Source of the DNA: VBCK01 sp035511515
Lineage (GTDB): Bacteria; Pseudomonadota; Gammaproteobacteria; Burkholderiales; Burkholderiaceae_F
NCBI GenBank assembly: GCA_035511515.1
Contig: DATKFG010000046.1
Span: forward strand, 1-14,924
DNA: 14,924 nucleotides
Direction: 5' to 3'
The translations under genes and the position numbers were made by a program. Of the stretch, positions 1 to 7,176 are shown piece by piece. Every line of letters starts with the position of its first letter. Within the stretch, counting starts at the first letter, position 1. The notes under the pieces were generated by a model that saw nothing but the letters and a program-made list of their open reading frames with translations, ran no database searches and was not told where the DNA came from.

Positions 1-185
1 TTCACCACCCCCTTGATGAACGCCGGCGCGTTGGCAATGCGCGTGACCGCCTCGTAGCCGCGAATCTCCTGCACCTTCAGAATGTCGATCCCGTATTCCT
101 CGCCGCCCAGCTTGAAGGTCAGAAACTCCTTCACCCGCACCACCGCCGCCGCAGTGCCCACTTCGATCCGCTCCATCATGCCCAT
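1..185 (-). CDS. cheW: Chemotaxis coupling protein CheW (N-terminal part, cut by window edge)
   Basis: CheW is the cytoplasmic SH3-like adaptor that links methyl-accepting chemoreceptors to the histidine kinase CheA. Only the first 61 codons lie in the window. After a short variable N-terminus, residues about 20-61 read as a classic CheW beginning: EFLTFKLGGEEYGIDILKV, then QEIRGYEAVTRIANAPAFIKGVV. This is the conserved 'F.L..E.YGI.I..V.EI' strand pattern followed by the 'P.fikGv' segment. The start was placed at the ATG at 185-183; in-frame ATGs at 179 and 176 are equally possible because the ribosome site is weak (a GAG 7 nt before 185). The in-frame stop upstream is the fliA stop codon itself, so the gene must begin in the 42-bp gap after fliA. 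It is the last visible gene of the flhB-to-fliA operon, suggesting that chemotaxis genes continue beyond the left edge. A CheV-type CheW domain is the main alternative. Confidence 0.88.
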   Translation of the reverse strand, partial: MGMMERIEVGTAAAVVRVKEFLTFKLGGEEYGIDILKVQEIRGYEAVTRIANAPAFIKGVV

Positions 186-227
186 GACGGCGCTCGTCGG
201 GTGCTCGACTGACTCGACGGGACCAAC

Positions 228-962
228 TTACCAGCTCTTCAGCTTGGCGCGCAGGCGCGCCACGGCCTGGCTGTGCAACTGGCACACGCGCGATTCGGTC
301 ACGCCCATCACGGCTCCGATCTCGCGCAGGTTCATGTCCTGCTCGTAGTACATGCTCATCAGCTGCCGTTCCCGCTCGGGCAGCTCTTCGATCGCGGTCA
401 CCAGGGCGCCGCGAAAGCGCTTGTCGCGCAGAATCTCGGACGGATCGGCTCCGTCGACGGCGACGTGCCGCTCCAGGTAATCGTCATCGTCGTCGCCGCC
501 GCCCAGATCGTCGAAATACAGCAGCTGGGCGCCGCGCGCGTCGTTCAGCGTCTCCTGGTACTGACCGACCGAAAGACCCATCTCGCCGGCGATCTCGGCC
601 TCGGCCGGCGCGCGCTTCAGGCGCTGCTCGAGGCGGTGCACCGCGTTTTCGATGTCGCGCTGGCTCTTGCGCGCCGAGCGCGGCAGCCAATCGCCGGCCC
701 TGAGCTCATCGAGCATCGAGCCACGGATGCGGCTGGCCGCGTAGACCTCGAACTGGGTCCCGTGCGTTTCCTCGAAGCGGTTGACGGCATCCATCAGCCC
801 GATCATGCCGGCCTGGATCATGTCGTCCAGCTCGACATTGGCGGGCAGCCTGGCGATCATCTGGTGAGCGATGCGCCGCACCAGCGGCGCGTACTGCCTC
901 GCGTAATCGCCCTGGCGGTCCAGGCTGCCGCGCGCGTTGTAGACAAATGGCTCGTTCTTCAA
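228..962 (-). CDS. fliA: Flagellar sigma factor sigma-28 (FliA)
   Basis: FliA directs RNA polymerase to late (class III) flagellar and chemotaxis promoters and is held by FlgM until the hook is complete. The 244-residue product matches the usual length of about 240. Sigma region 2 lies at about 20-95 (YAPLVRRIAHQMIARLPANV, ELDDMIQAGMIGLMDAVNRF, then RIRGSMLDELRAGDWLPRS), region 3 at about 100-150, and region 4 at about 185-240 with the helix-turn-helix LREIGAVMGVTESRVCQLHS. The start was set at TTG 962-960. Its first bases overlap the flhG stop (TTGA, 4 bp). A GGAG Shine-Dalgarno lies 8 nt upstream, and this start removes an Arg/Pro-rich tail that a longer reading frame (to 1079) would add. 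That tail is flhG sequence read in another frame. Translation is therefore probably coupled to flhG. An odd point is a run of five aspartates at about 157-161 between regions 3 and 4. The identification is secure; the start is likely. Confidence 0.95.
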   Translation of the reverse strand: MKNEPFVYNARGSLDRQGDYARQYAPLVRRIAHQMIARLPANVELDDMIQAGMIGLMDAVNRFEETHGTQFEVYAASRIRGSMLDELRAGDWLPRSARKSQRDIENAVHRLEQRLKRAPAEAEIAGEMGLSVGQYQETLNDARGAQLLYFDDLGGGDDDDDYLERHVAVDGADPSEILRDKRFRGALVTAIEELPERERQLMSMYYEQDMNLREIGAVMGVTESRVCQLHSQAVARLRAKLKSW

Positions 963-1777
963 GAAACGGTCTCCACGGCCGTGCCGCCCTCTTCGCCGCA
1001 CGCGCGAGCACCGTCCGGCGCGCTGCGGCAGCGCACCAGGCGGATCAGGCGGCGGATGGCCGCAACATCGTCGACGCAACCAGCGTCCGACGTGGTGGCA
1101 CCCAGTTCCCGCGCGCCGATCGCGGCGAGTCTCGAATACAGCCTACCGGCGCAGCGCGGCGCCATACCCTGGAAAAGAAGCCGGAAAGCGTCAATGTCCG
1201 CCACGCTCAGAATCGAGCGCATCGCGTCGATCACGTGGCGCTCGGACCGAGGCCCAGGCCCGGCCACCACGATGGCGTCGGAATAGCCGCCGGGCCCGCC
1301 GAATTCGGCCAGGCTGCGCGCCTGCGCAGCCGGCAGCGCCAGCAGCGCGCAATCGGCCGGCGTGGCCAGCGCGCGCACGCCGGCGGCGAAGCGGCGCAGG
1401 CGCTCCGGAGCGCGTCCGCTTTCCTCGAGCGCGCGCGCGGCCGGAAGTATCCTGAGGTTGGGGCCTGCCGCAACGCAGCTTTCGAGCGGACTGCAGTCGC
1501 CGTTGAAGGCGTGGGACAGGTCGTAGCGCACGCGCAGACCGAAGGCGGCGGCCACCTGCGCGCGCGCCGCGTCCACCATCAGCGTGCGCGCGCCCTGCTC
1601 GACGCAGGCGCGCGCCACCGTGGCCAGCCAGGCCGAGTTGTCGCGGTCCCGGTCGGGCCCCAGCAGAATCGGCAGCCAATGCGGCTCCGAAGGCGAAAAC
1701 AGCCGCCGCAGCCCGGCAGCCTGATCCTGTGGAGCGCGCACCGAGCGGCCGCGATGGCCGCCCGTGCGCTCAGGCAT
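959..1777 (-). CDS. flhG: FlhG/FleN-like (MinD-family) protein lacking the Walker A motif
   Basis: FlhG is a MinD-type ATPase that controls flagellar number and acts on the GTPase FlhF. The gene sits in the expected place, between flhF (8-bp overlap) and fliA (4-bp overlap), and encodes 272 residues. Residues 18-24 read DQAAGLR, the N-terminal DQAxxLR helix by which FlhG is known to stimulate FlhF. What follows resembles a MinD/ParA fold in spacing: WLPILLGPDRDRDNSAWLAT at about 34-53, then GARTLMVDA at about 62-70. However, the deviant Walker A (KGGxGKT) is replaced by GPDRDRDNS, with no lysine and no GKT. The switch II region (normally DTxAG) reads CALLALPAAQ. A basic segment near 241-250 (IRRLIRLVRC) could be the membrane-binding helix. 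The product therefore probably neither binds nor hydrolyses ATP in the usual way. Assignment rests on position plus the DQAxxLR helix; overall similarity is low, so a renamed accessory protein is possible. Confidence 0.72.
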   Translation of the reverse strand: MPERTGGHRGRSVRAPQDQAAGLRRLFSPSEPHWLPILLGPDRDRDNSAWLATVARACVEQGARTLMVDAARAQVAAAFGLRVRYDLSHAFNGDCSPLESCVAAGPNLRILPAARALEESGRAPERLRRFAAGVRALATPADCALLALPAAQARSLAEFGGPGGYSDAIVVAGPGPRSERHVIDAMRSILSVADIDAFRLLFQGMAPRCAGRLYSRLAAIGARELGATTSDAGCVDDVAAIRRLIRLVRCRSAPDGARACGEEGGTAVETVS

Positions 1778-3563
1778 GCTCCTTGCCCTGTGGCTGCTCG
1801 GACCAGGCCAGGGCTTCGTCGTCCTCGAGCGTGTACGGCGAAGACGACGGTTTCAGCGCAACGTGCGCGATCAGGCGCGCGCCGGCCGGGTGCCAGTCCT
1901 CCGGGACGCGCTGGCCGTTGGTCAGGCCGAACAGCGACAATCGATAGCGAAGCAGGCAGTCGACCGCGCCGCCGATGCGCGCGGCCTCGTCGAGCTTGGT
2001 CAGGATCGCCCCGGCGGCGTCCGGTGCGTGCCAGGCGCGCGCGACTTCGTCGAGCGTCTCGGCATGCGAAGCGGCGTTCAGCAGCAGCACCCGGCGAATC
2101 GGCTGCATGTTGAAGCGCCCGGTGCTCAGGGTGCCGAGCATCTCCTCCATCCGTTCGTCCCGCTGCGACAGGCCGCACGTGTCGATCAACACCAGCCGCT
2201 TGCCTTGCAGCGACGCCAGCAGCTCACGCAGCGTGGCGCCGTCCTGCGCGATGTGCATCGGGATCCCGAGGATGCGGCCGTAACTGCGCAACTGTTCATG
2301 CGCGCCGATCCGGTATGAATCGAGCGTGACCAGCCCGAGCTGGGCCGCACCGTAGCGCACCGCAAAGCGGGCCGCGAGCTTGGCCACCGTCGTGGTCTTG
2401 CCCACTCCGGTCGGTCCCATCAGTGCGATGGCACCATGGCCCTCGGTCAGTCCGTCGGCGGCCGAGGCGCAGCGCAGGTTGCCCGCGATCACCTCGTGCA
2501 GCCAGGCGTCGGTGGCGGCGATGTCGCTGGTGTCGGGGACGTGGACCGCGACGCGACGCGCCAGATCGGGAGAGAAACCCGACATCAGCAGCCGGGTCAT
2601 CACGCGGGTCGTCGCCGCGCTGCGCTGGGGAACGGCTGCGGCCTGCGCGGACGGCCCGCGCGAAGCGATGTTCGATTCGAGCGCGGCGATCCGGTCCGAC
2701 AGTGCGGCCCGCAGCGAACGCAATTCGTCCATCACCCGGCTGTCGTCGCGCTCCGCTGGCGGCGGTGTGGCCGCCGCCGTCGCAACAGGGGCCGGCGGTT
2801 GGGCCATCGCCGGCCGCGGCTTGGGCGTGGGCGGGGGTTGCACGGTCGCGATCGCCTCGGGCGTCCCCGGCGGCTCTGGAGGCCGCATGGCGGATGCGCT
2901 CAACGGCGCTGCCGAGGCCACTCCGGCGATCGTCGCACTGGCCGGAAGTTCGGGCGGAGCCGGCCGCCGTGTCACCGGGGCAGCCATCGCGGCGGCGGCC
3001 TGCGGCGTCGGGGCAAGGCGCTGAGCCGGCGCGGGTGGCGCCACGGGCGGGGCCGCCGCGGCTTCGTGCACTGGACGCTGGCGGAATACGGCTGGCGCCG
3101 ACGCCGGCGCTACGGGCGCGGTGGCGGCCCCGGAAGGGCCCAACGGCGCCATATCGGGCTCGGCGTGCACGCTGGCCACTTCGTGGTACATCGCCACGCC
3201 GGCGCGGGGCGAAAGCGGCTCGGCGCGAACCGGCGCACGCGCGCGCGGCGGCGCCTCGGCGGCATCCGGCCGGGCACGCCCCGCCGGTGGCGCCTGGCGC
3301 CGCACGAAATCCTGGAACGATTCGGGCTGGGCCTGGCCGTCGGCGCGCGGGTCGCGGCCGCCGGCGGCCGCGCGCGGCGAAGCGCGCGGGCGGTCGGCGT
3401 CCTCGACCAGAGCCTGCATCGAATCGGATGCGGCCGCGACGATTTCGATCCGGCCCGCCCCGAGGCGCTTGTTGGAAAGGATGACGGCGTCATCACCGAG
3501 TTCGCGCCGCACGCGATCCAGCGCCTCGCGCACCGTGCCCGCTATGTATCGCCTGAAGCTCAT
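1770..3563 (-). CDS. flhF: Flagellar biosynthesis SRP-type GTPase FlhF
   Basis: FlhF is the third SRP-GTPase (with Ffh and FtsY). It marks the site of flagellar assembly at the membrane and, in many species, sets polar placement. The 597-residue product starts with the typical N-terminal segment (FRRYIAGTVREALDRVRREL, DDAVILSNK). A long Ala/Pro-rich, probably unstructured linker follows at about 55-270, then the NG domain. G1 is GPTGVGKTTT (383-392). TLDSYRIGAHEQLRSYGRIL at about 413-432 is the FlhF/FtsY hallmark after G2. G3 is DTCG (461-464) and G4 is TKLDE (522-526). LFGLTNGQRVPEDW at about 544-557 is the closing C-terminal motif. The start ATG is preceded by AGGAG at 6 nt, the best ribosome site in this operon. 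It lies 71 bp after flhA and overlaps flhG by 8 bp (ATGCCTGA), so FlhF and FlhG are likely made together. All GTP-binding residues look intact. Confidence 0.96.
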   Translation of the reverse strand: MSFRRYIAGTVREALDRVRRELGDDAVILSNKRLGAGRIEIVAAASDSMQALVEDADRPRASPRAAAGGRDPRADGQAQPESFQDFVRRQAPPAGRARPDAAEAPPRARAPVRAEPLSPRAGVAMYHEVASVHAEPDMAPLGPSGAATAPVAPASAPAVFRQRPVHEAAAAPPVAPPAPAQRLAPTPQAAAAMAAPVTRRPAPPELPASATIAGVASAAPLSASAMRPPEPPGTPEAIATVQPPPTPKPRPAMAQPPAPVATAAATPPPAERDDSRVMDELRSLRAALSDRIAALESNIASRGPSAQAAAVPQRSAATTRVMTRLLMSGFSPDLARRVAVHVPDTSDIAATDAWLHEVIAGNLRCASAADGLTEGHGAIALMGPTGVGKTTTVAKLAARFAVRYGAAQLGLVTLDSYRIGAHEQLRSYGRILGIPMHIAQDGATLRELLASLQGKRLVLIDTCGLSQRDERMEEMLGTLSTGRFNMQPIRRVLLLNAASHAETLDEVARAWHAPDAAGAILTKLDEAARIGGAVDCLLRYRLSLFGLTNGQRVPEDWHPAGARLIAHVALKPSSSPYTLEDDEALAWSEQPQGKEHA

Positions 3564-3634
3564 CGTGCTCTCCTAACGCCGTTTCGTAGATCGATCGAAC
3601 GCAAAAGTGAATGCATGTTCAGGCTCTTCGTCCG

Positions 3635-5728
3635 TCACGCCGGTGCACCCAGCACGGTGCTGACGCGGATCGTGCTGGTCTCGGGCACTTCGGCGTGGCC
3701 CAGCACCCGCAGCCGGGGAGCGGCGCGGCGCAGCAGGCGCGTCAGCGGCAGGCGCAGCCGGTCCGGCACCAGCAACGTCGGACTCAGGCCCACGTCCTCC
3801 TGGCGCTTGGCAGCCATGGCCGCGCCCTGCTGCAACAGGTCGACCAGTCCCGGCTCGAACGCCGGCGTCTCGTTGGCTGCGCCGAGCGACTGCGACAGGA
3901 CTTTTTCGAGCTGCGGATCCAGCGCGATCACCGGCAGCTCGCGCGCGTTGCCGAACAGCGACTGGGCGATCGAGGCCCGCAGCGCGGTGCGGACCTGCGC
4001 GGTCAGCTCGAGCGGATCGGTGGTGCGGGTGGCGCAATCGGTCAGCGTCTCGATGATGGTGCGGATGTCGCGGATGTGCACACCCTCGTCGAGCAGATTC
4101 GACAGCACCTTCTGCAAGGTTCCGAGCGCAATCAGCTTCGGCACCAGGTCCTCGACCAGTTTGGGCTGCAGCTTGCCGGCGTGGTCGATCAACGCCTGCG
4201 CCTCGGCACGGCCCATCAACTGTCCGGCCTGCGACAGCAGCAGGTGGTTCACATGGGTGGCCACCACGGTGGCGCAATCGACCACGGTGTAGCCCAGCAC
4301 CTGCGCCGACTCGCGCGAGCGCGCCTCGATCCAGATCGCCGGCAAGCCGAACGCCGGGTCCCGCGTCGGGGTGCCGGGCACGGTCTGGGTCACGCCGCCC
4401 GGGTTGATGGCAAGCCACATGCCGTTGAACGCCTCGCCCTCGCCGATCACCACCCCCTTGAGCAGCATCCGGTACTGGCTCGGCTTCAGTTCCAGGTTGT
4501 CGCGGATGTGCACCGGCGGCGGCAGGAATCCGATGTCCTGGGCGAATTTCTTGCGGATCGCCTTGATCCGCTTGAGCAGCTCGCCGTCCGCGTTCTGGTC
4601 GACCAGCGGAATCAAGCGGTAGCCGACCTCCAGCCCCAGCACGTCCACCGGCACGATGTCGTCCCAGCTGGCTTCCTGCGACGGCAACGCCGCCGGAGCG
4701 GCGCTCGCCTGCGCCTGCGATTGCAGCGCGAGCTGTTCGCGCTGCCAGAGCCACCGTGCCGCCGAGCCGCAGGCGGCCGCCAGCAGCAGGAAGACCAGCC
4801 ACGGCATGCCGGGGATCACGCCCAGCACGAACAGGATCGCCGCAGTGATGCCGAGCGTGCGCGGCGCGCGCGCCAGCTGCTCCAGAATCTGGACGCCGAG
4901 ATCGCTGTCCTCGCGCCCCACGCGCGAAACGATCAGGCCGGCCGCGATCGAGATCACCAGCGCCGGTATCTGCGCCACCAGACCGTCGCCGATCGTCAGC
5001 AGCACGTAATTGGCGACCGCGACCGACAGTGACAGATCGTGCTGGAATATCCCGATCGCCAGCCCCCCGATCACGTTGATGAACAGGATCAGGATGCCGG
5101 CCACCGCATCGCCCCGCACGAACTTGCTGGCGCCGTCCATGGCCCCGTAGAAGTCGGCCTCGTGGCCGATTTCCATCCGGCGCCGGCGTGCTTCCTTGTC
5201 GTCGATCGCACCGGTGTTCAGGTCGGCGTCGATCGCCATCTGCTTGCCCGGCATGGCGTCCAGTGTGAAGCGCGCTGCCACCTCGGCGATCCGCCCGGCG
5301 CCCTTGGTCACGACCACGAAGTTGATCACGACCAGGATCGCGAACACGATCAAGCCGACCGCGAAATTGCCGCCGATCACGAAGTGACCGAACGACTCGA
5401 TCACCTTGCCGGCGGCGGCCGGCCCCGTGTGTCCCATCGTCAGCACCGCCCGGGTCGACGCCACGTTCAGCGACAGCCGCATCAGCGTGGTCAGCAACAG
5501 CACCGTGGGAAAGGCGGCGAAGTCGAGCGGGCGGCGCGTGTAGGCCGCCGTCATCAGCACGATCAGCGCCAGCGCGATGTTGAAGGTGAACGCCAGGTCC
5601 AGCAGGAACGGGGGCAGCGGGATGATCATCATGGCCAGTACCATGAAGATCAGCAGCGGAACCGCAAGCGACCGCCACGGCACATTGCGCAGCAGCGGGT
5701 GATCGAAGATTGCGGCCAGTGCGTTCAT
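3635..5728 (-). CDS. flhA: Flagellar export gate protein FlhA
   Basis: FlhA forms the nonameric ring of the flagellar type III export gate in the inner membrane. It couples proton flow to export and docks chaperone-substrate complexes through its cytoplasmic domain. The product has 697 residues, the usual family length. The N-terminal half (about 20-320) shows several hydrophobic segments typical of its membrane part. Residues about 141-184 hold the FHIPEP-family signature loop (TKGAGRIAEVAARFTLDAMP, GKQMAIDADLN, then DDKEARRRR), and about 195-222 read DGASKFVRGDAVAGILILFI. The remainder, from about 355, matches the soluble FlhA-C domain (DVLGLEVGYRLIPLVD; IRDIRTIIETL). The start ATG lies 25 bp after flhB with AAGGGA about 9 nt upstream. 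It is the second gene of the operon and is separated from flhF by a 71-bp spacer without a clear terminator. No anomaly was seen. Confidence 0.97.
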   Translation of the reverse strand: MNALAAIFDHPLLRNVPWRSLAVPLLIFMVLAMMIIPLPPFLLDLAFTFNIALALIVLMTAAYTRRPLDFAAFPTVLLLTTLMRLSLNVASTRAVLTMGHTGPAAAGKVIESFGHFVIGGNFAVGLIVFAILVVINFVVVTKGAGRIAEVAARFTLDAMPGKQMAIDADLNTGAIDDKEARRRRMEIGHEADFYGAMDGASKFVRGDAVAGILILFINVIGGLAIGIFQHDLSLSVAVANYVLLTIGDGLVAQIPALVISIAAGLIVSRVGREDSDLGVQILEQLARAPRTLGITAAILFVLGVIPGMPWLVFLLLAAACGSAARWLWQREQLALQSQAQASAAPAALPSQEASWDDIVPVDVLGLEVGYRLIPLVDQNADGELLKRIKAIRKKFAQDIGFLPPPVHIRDNLELKPSQYRMLLKGVVIGEGEAFNGMWLAINPGGVTQTVPGTPTRDPAFGLPAIWIEARSRESAQVLGYTVVDCATVVATHVNHLLLSQAGQLMGRAEAQALIDHAGKLQPKLVEDLVPKLIALGTLQKVLSNLLDEGVHIRDIRTIIETLTDCATRTTDPLELTAQVRTALRASIAQSLFGNARELPVIALDPQLEKVLSQSLGAANETPAFEPGLVDLLQQGAAMAAKRQEDVGLSPTLLVPDRLRLPLTRLLRRAAPRLRVLGHAEVPETSTIRVSTVLGAPA

Positions 5729-5753
5729 TGCTCAGTTTCCCTTGCTACAGCGC

Positions 5754-6908
5754 TCATGCGGTGGCCCTCGGCTCGAACGGGTCCAAGCCGGGCGGAATCG
5801 GGATCTCCCGCGGCACCTGCGGCGGCTGCGCCTGGCCGTCGCGATAGCGCTTGAGCTGGTACACGTACGCCAGGACCTGCGCCACCGCGTTGTACAGGGC
5901 GGCGGGGATCTCGCTGCCGATATCGACATGGCGGTACAGGGCGCGCGCCAGCGGTGGCGCCTCCAGATGCGGTACGCCGTTTTCGGTCGCCAGAGCGCGG
6001 ATGCGGTCAGCCACCGCGCCCATTCCCTTGGCGACCACGATCGGCGCGCGATGCCGCGCCTGCAGATATTTCAGGGCGACCGCGAAGTGCGTCGGGTTGG
6101 TCACCACGACGTCGGCCTTCGGCACCGCGGCCATCATCCGCTTGCGCGCCATCTCGCGCTGGGCGCTTCGAACGCGCTGCTTGATGCGCGGATCACCCTG
6201 GCTTTCCTTTTCCTCCTGGCGTGCCTCCTGCACCGTCATCCGCAGCTGGTGGCGGTAGCGGGTGACCTGATACGGCACATCGATCGCGGCGGCCACCGCC
6301 AGCGTGCCGGTCAGCAGCATGAAGGCCGCCAGCAGCATCGCAGCGAGCTCGGCGGCCGCGGCCGGCAGAGCCTGCAGGGAAAGCGCCGCAAAGTCGCTCA
6401 TGTGGCCGGCAATCGTGAAGGCACCGGCGACCGACAGCAGGGCCGCCACCACAGCGACCTTGCCCAGCTCCACCAACGACGACAGCGAAAAGAAACGCCG
6501 CATTCCGTTGAGCGGATCGAGCCGATCCAGGCGCGGCACCACCGTATCGGGGGCAAAGTTCCAGCCGCCGATCAGAAGAGGGGCCGCGAACGCCGACGCC
6601 AGCATGGCAATCAGCAGCGGCAGCGTGGTCCAGGTCACATCGATGGCGAGCTCGGCCAGCCGCGCGCCCATCCGGGCCGGATCGGAGACGGCAGTCTGGT
6701 CGAAGGTCAGGCCGCGAACCAGCACTCCGCGGCAGGCCTGCGCCATCTGCGATCCGAGCATGCTCAGTGCGAGCACCGCGGTGCCCAGCACCATCAGGTG
6801 AGACAGGTCGCGCGAGCGTGGGACCCGCCCTTGGCGGCGCGCGTCGGCCAGACGCTTGGCCGACGGCTCTAGCGTGCGGTCTTCAGAGGACTGATCGGAA
6901 TCGGCCAT
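5754..6908 (-). CDS. flhB: Flagellar export switch protein FlhB
   Basis: FlhB sits in the export gate and switches substrate specificity from rod/hook to filament proteins after self-cleavage. The 384-residue product begins with the polar family N-terminus (ADSDQSSEDRTLEPSAKRLA, DARRQGRVPRSRDLS), has four hydrophobic segments between about 35 and 210, then the charged linker (QEARQEEKESQGDPRIK) and the cytoplasmic domain. The autocleavage motif NPTH is intact at 271-274 (VVVTNPTHFAVALKY), so cleavage between N271 and P272 is expected. The tail is Pro-rich (from about 361). ATG 6908 was chosen because an in-frame TGA lies at 6923-6921. The only better-placed alternative is a CTG directly in front. 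The ribosome site is poor: a GGUGA 12 nt upstream, itself inside a predicted hairpin. It is the first gene of the operon, so expression of flhA, flhF, flhG and fliA probably depends on its promoter. Confidence 0.97.
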   Translation of the reverse strand: MADSDQSSEDRTLEPSAKRLADARRQGRVPRSRDLSHLMVLGTAVLALSMLGSQMAQACRGVLVRGLTFDQTAVSDPARMGARLAELAIDVTWTTLPLLIAMLASAFAAPLLIGGWNFAPDTVVPRLDRLDPLNGMRRFFSLSSLVELGKVAVVAALLSVAGAFTIAGHMSDFAALSLQALPAAAAELAAMLLAAFMLLTGTLAVAAAIDVPYQVTRYRHQLRMTVQEARQEEKESQGDPRIKQRVRSAQREMARKRMMAAVPKADVVVTNPTHFAVALKYLQARHRAPIVVAKGMGAVADRIRALATENGVPHLEAPPLARALYRHVDIGSEIPAALYNAVAQVLAYVYQLKRYRDGQAQPPQVPREIPIPPGLDPFEPRATA

Positions 6909-6944
6909 CAGCGCGCGGCGTCACCGCGCGGGCAAGGCGCGCGG
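6909..6944 (-). promoter_or_regulatory. flhB leader with three complementary arms (alternative hairpins)
   Basis: Read in the flhB mRNA direction, arm A CCGCGCG (6944-6938), a 7-nt loop, arm B CGCGCGG (6930-6924), a 5-nt loop, and arm C CCGCGCG (6918-6912) end 3 nt before the flhB AUG. B pairs perfectly with A or with C, but not with both; the B:C helix can gain an extra U-G pair. The only Shine-Dalgarno-like stretch (GGUGA, 6925-6921) overlaps the end of B, so either pairing covers part of it. The arms are seen directly. A regulatory role is inference, and in DNA this GC-rich such repeats arise by chance more readily. Confidence 0.45.
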
Positions 6945-6989
6945 ATCGTATGGATTAGCGCTGATTATTCGGGGGGCGCAGACACCCCT

Positions 6990-7031
6990 AACGATCAAAT
7001 ATCGGCCGACTGGCGCCGTACTTTAGGCACC
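6990..7031. promoter_or_regulatory. Candidate FlhDC (class II) operator upstream of flhB
   Basis: On the plus strand, AACGATCAAATATCG (6990-7004), a 12-bp spacer and CGTACTTTAGGCACC (7017-7031) resemble the two inverted half sites of the FlhD4C2 box. From memory the half site is AA(C/T)G(C/G)-N2-3-AAATA(A/G)CG, with a 10-12 bp spacer. The left half fits well apart from one base in AAATATCG; the right half is weaker. It lies 80-120 bp upstream of the flhB start, a plausible distance for activating a class II promoter. A clear -10/-35 pair for flhB was not identified. Confidence 0.38.
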
Positions 7032-7091
7032 AAACCCGGCCGCACGGCCCTGCTCGATCCCATGAATTGCACCGTGATCCACGCCCATTGC

Positions 7092-7119
7092 TCAAGACAG
7101 ACCGGGCGCCGGCCGATCG
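7092..7119 (+). promoter_or_regulatory. Weak candidate sigma-28 promoter for the gene at 7177
   Basis: TCAAGACA (7092-7099), a 12-bp spacer and GCCGATCG (7112-7119) partly match the sigma-28 consensus TAAAGTTT-N11-GCCGATAA. Four of eight bases agree at -35 and six of eight at -10, with one extra base in the spacer. Transcription would start near 7127, about 50 nt before the ATG at 7177. Presence of fliA in the same locus makes this reasonable, but the -35 match is poor. Confidence 0.27.
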
Positions 7120-7176
7120 AACCAGTTGAGCGCGCCCACATCACCGGGTGTCACGAAACTTAGGAAAAGCTGAAGA

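Noticed and set aside
963..1079. N-terminal extension of FliA
   Set aside because: The added 39 residues are Arg/Pro-rich flhG sequence in another frame. TTG 962 has a good ribosome site and yields the normal length.
2436..4292. A 618-codon plus-strand frame opposite flhF and flhA
   Set aside because: Arg/Gly-rich sequence with no recognisable domain, spanning the flhF-flhA boundary. It is a shadow of the real minus-strand genes.
6970..6989. GGGG/CCCC hairpin near 6971-6988 as an intrinsic terminator
   Set aside because: The stem is only 4-5 bp with a 9-nt loop and is not followed by a T-run on either strand.
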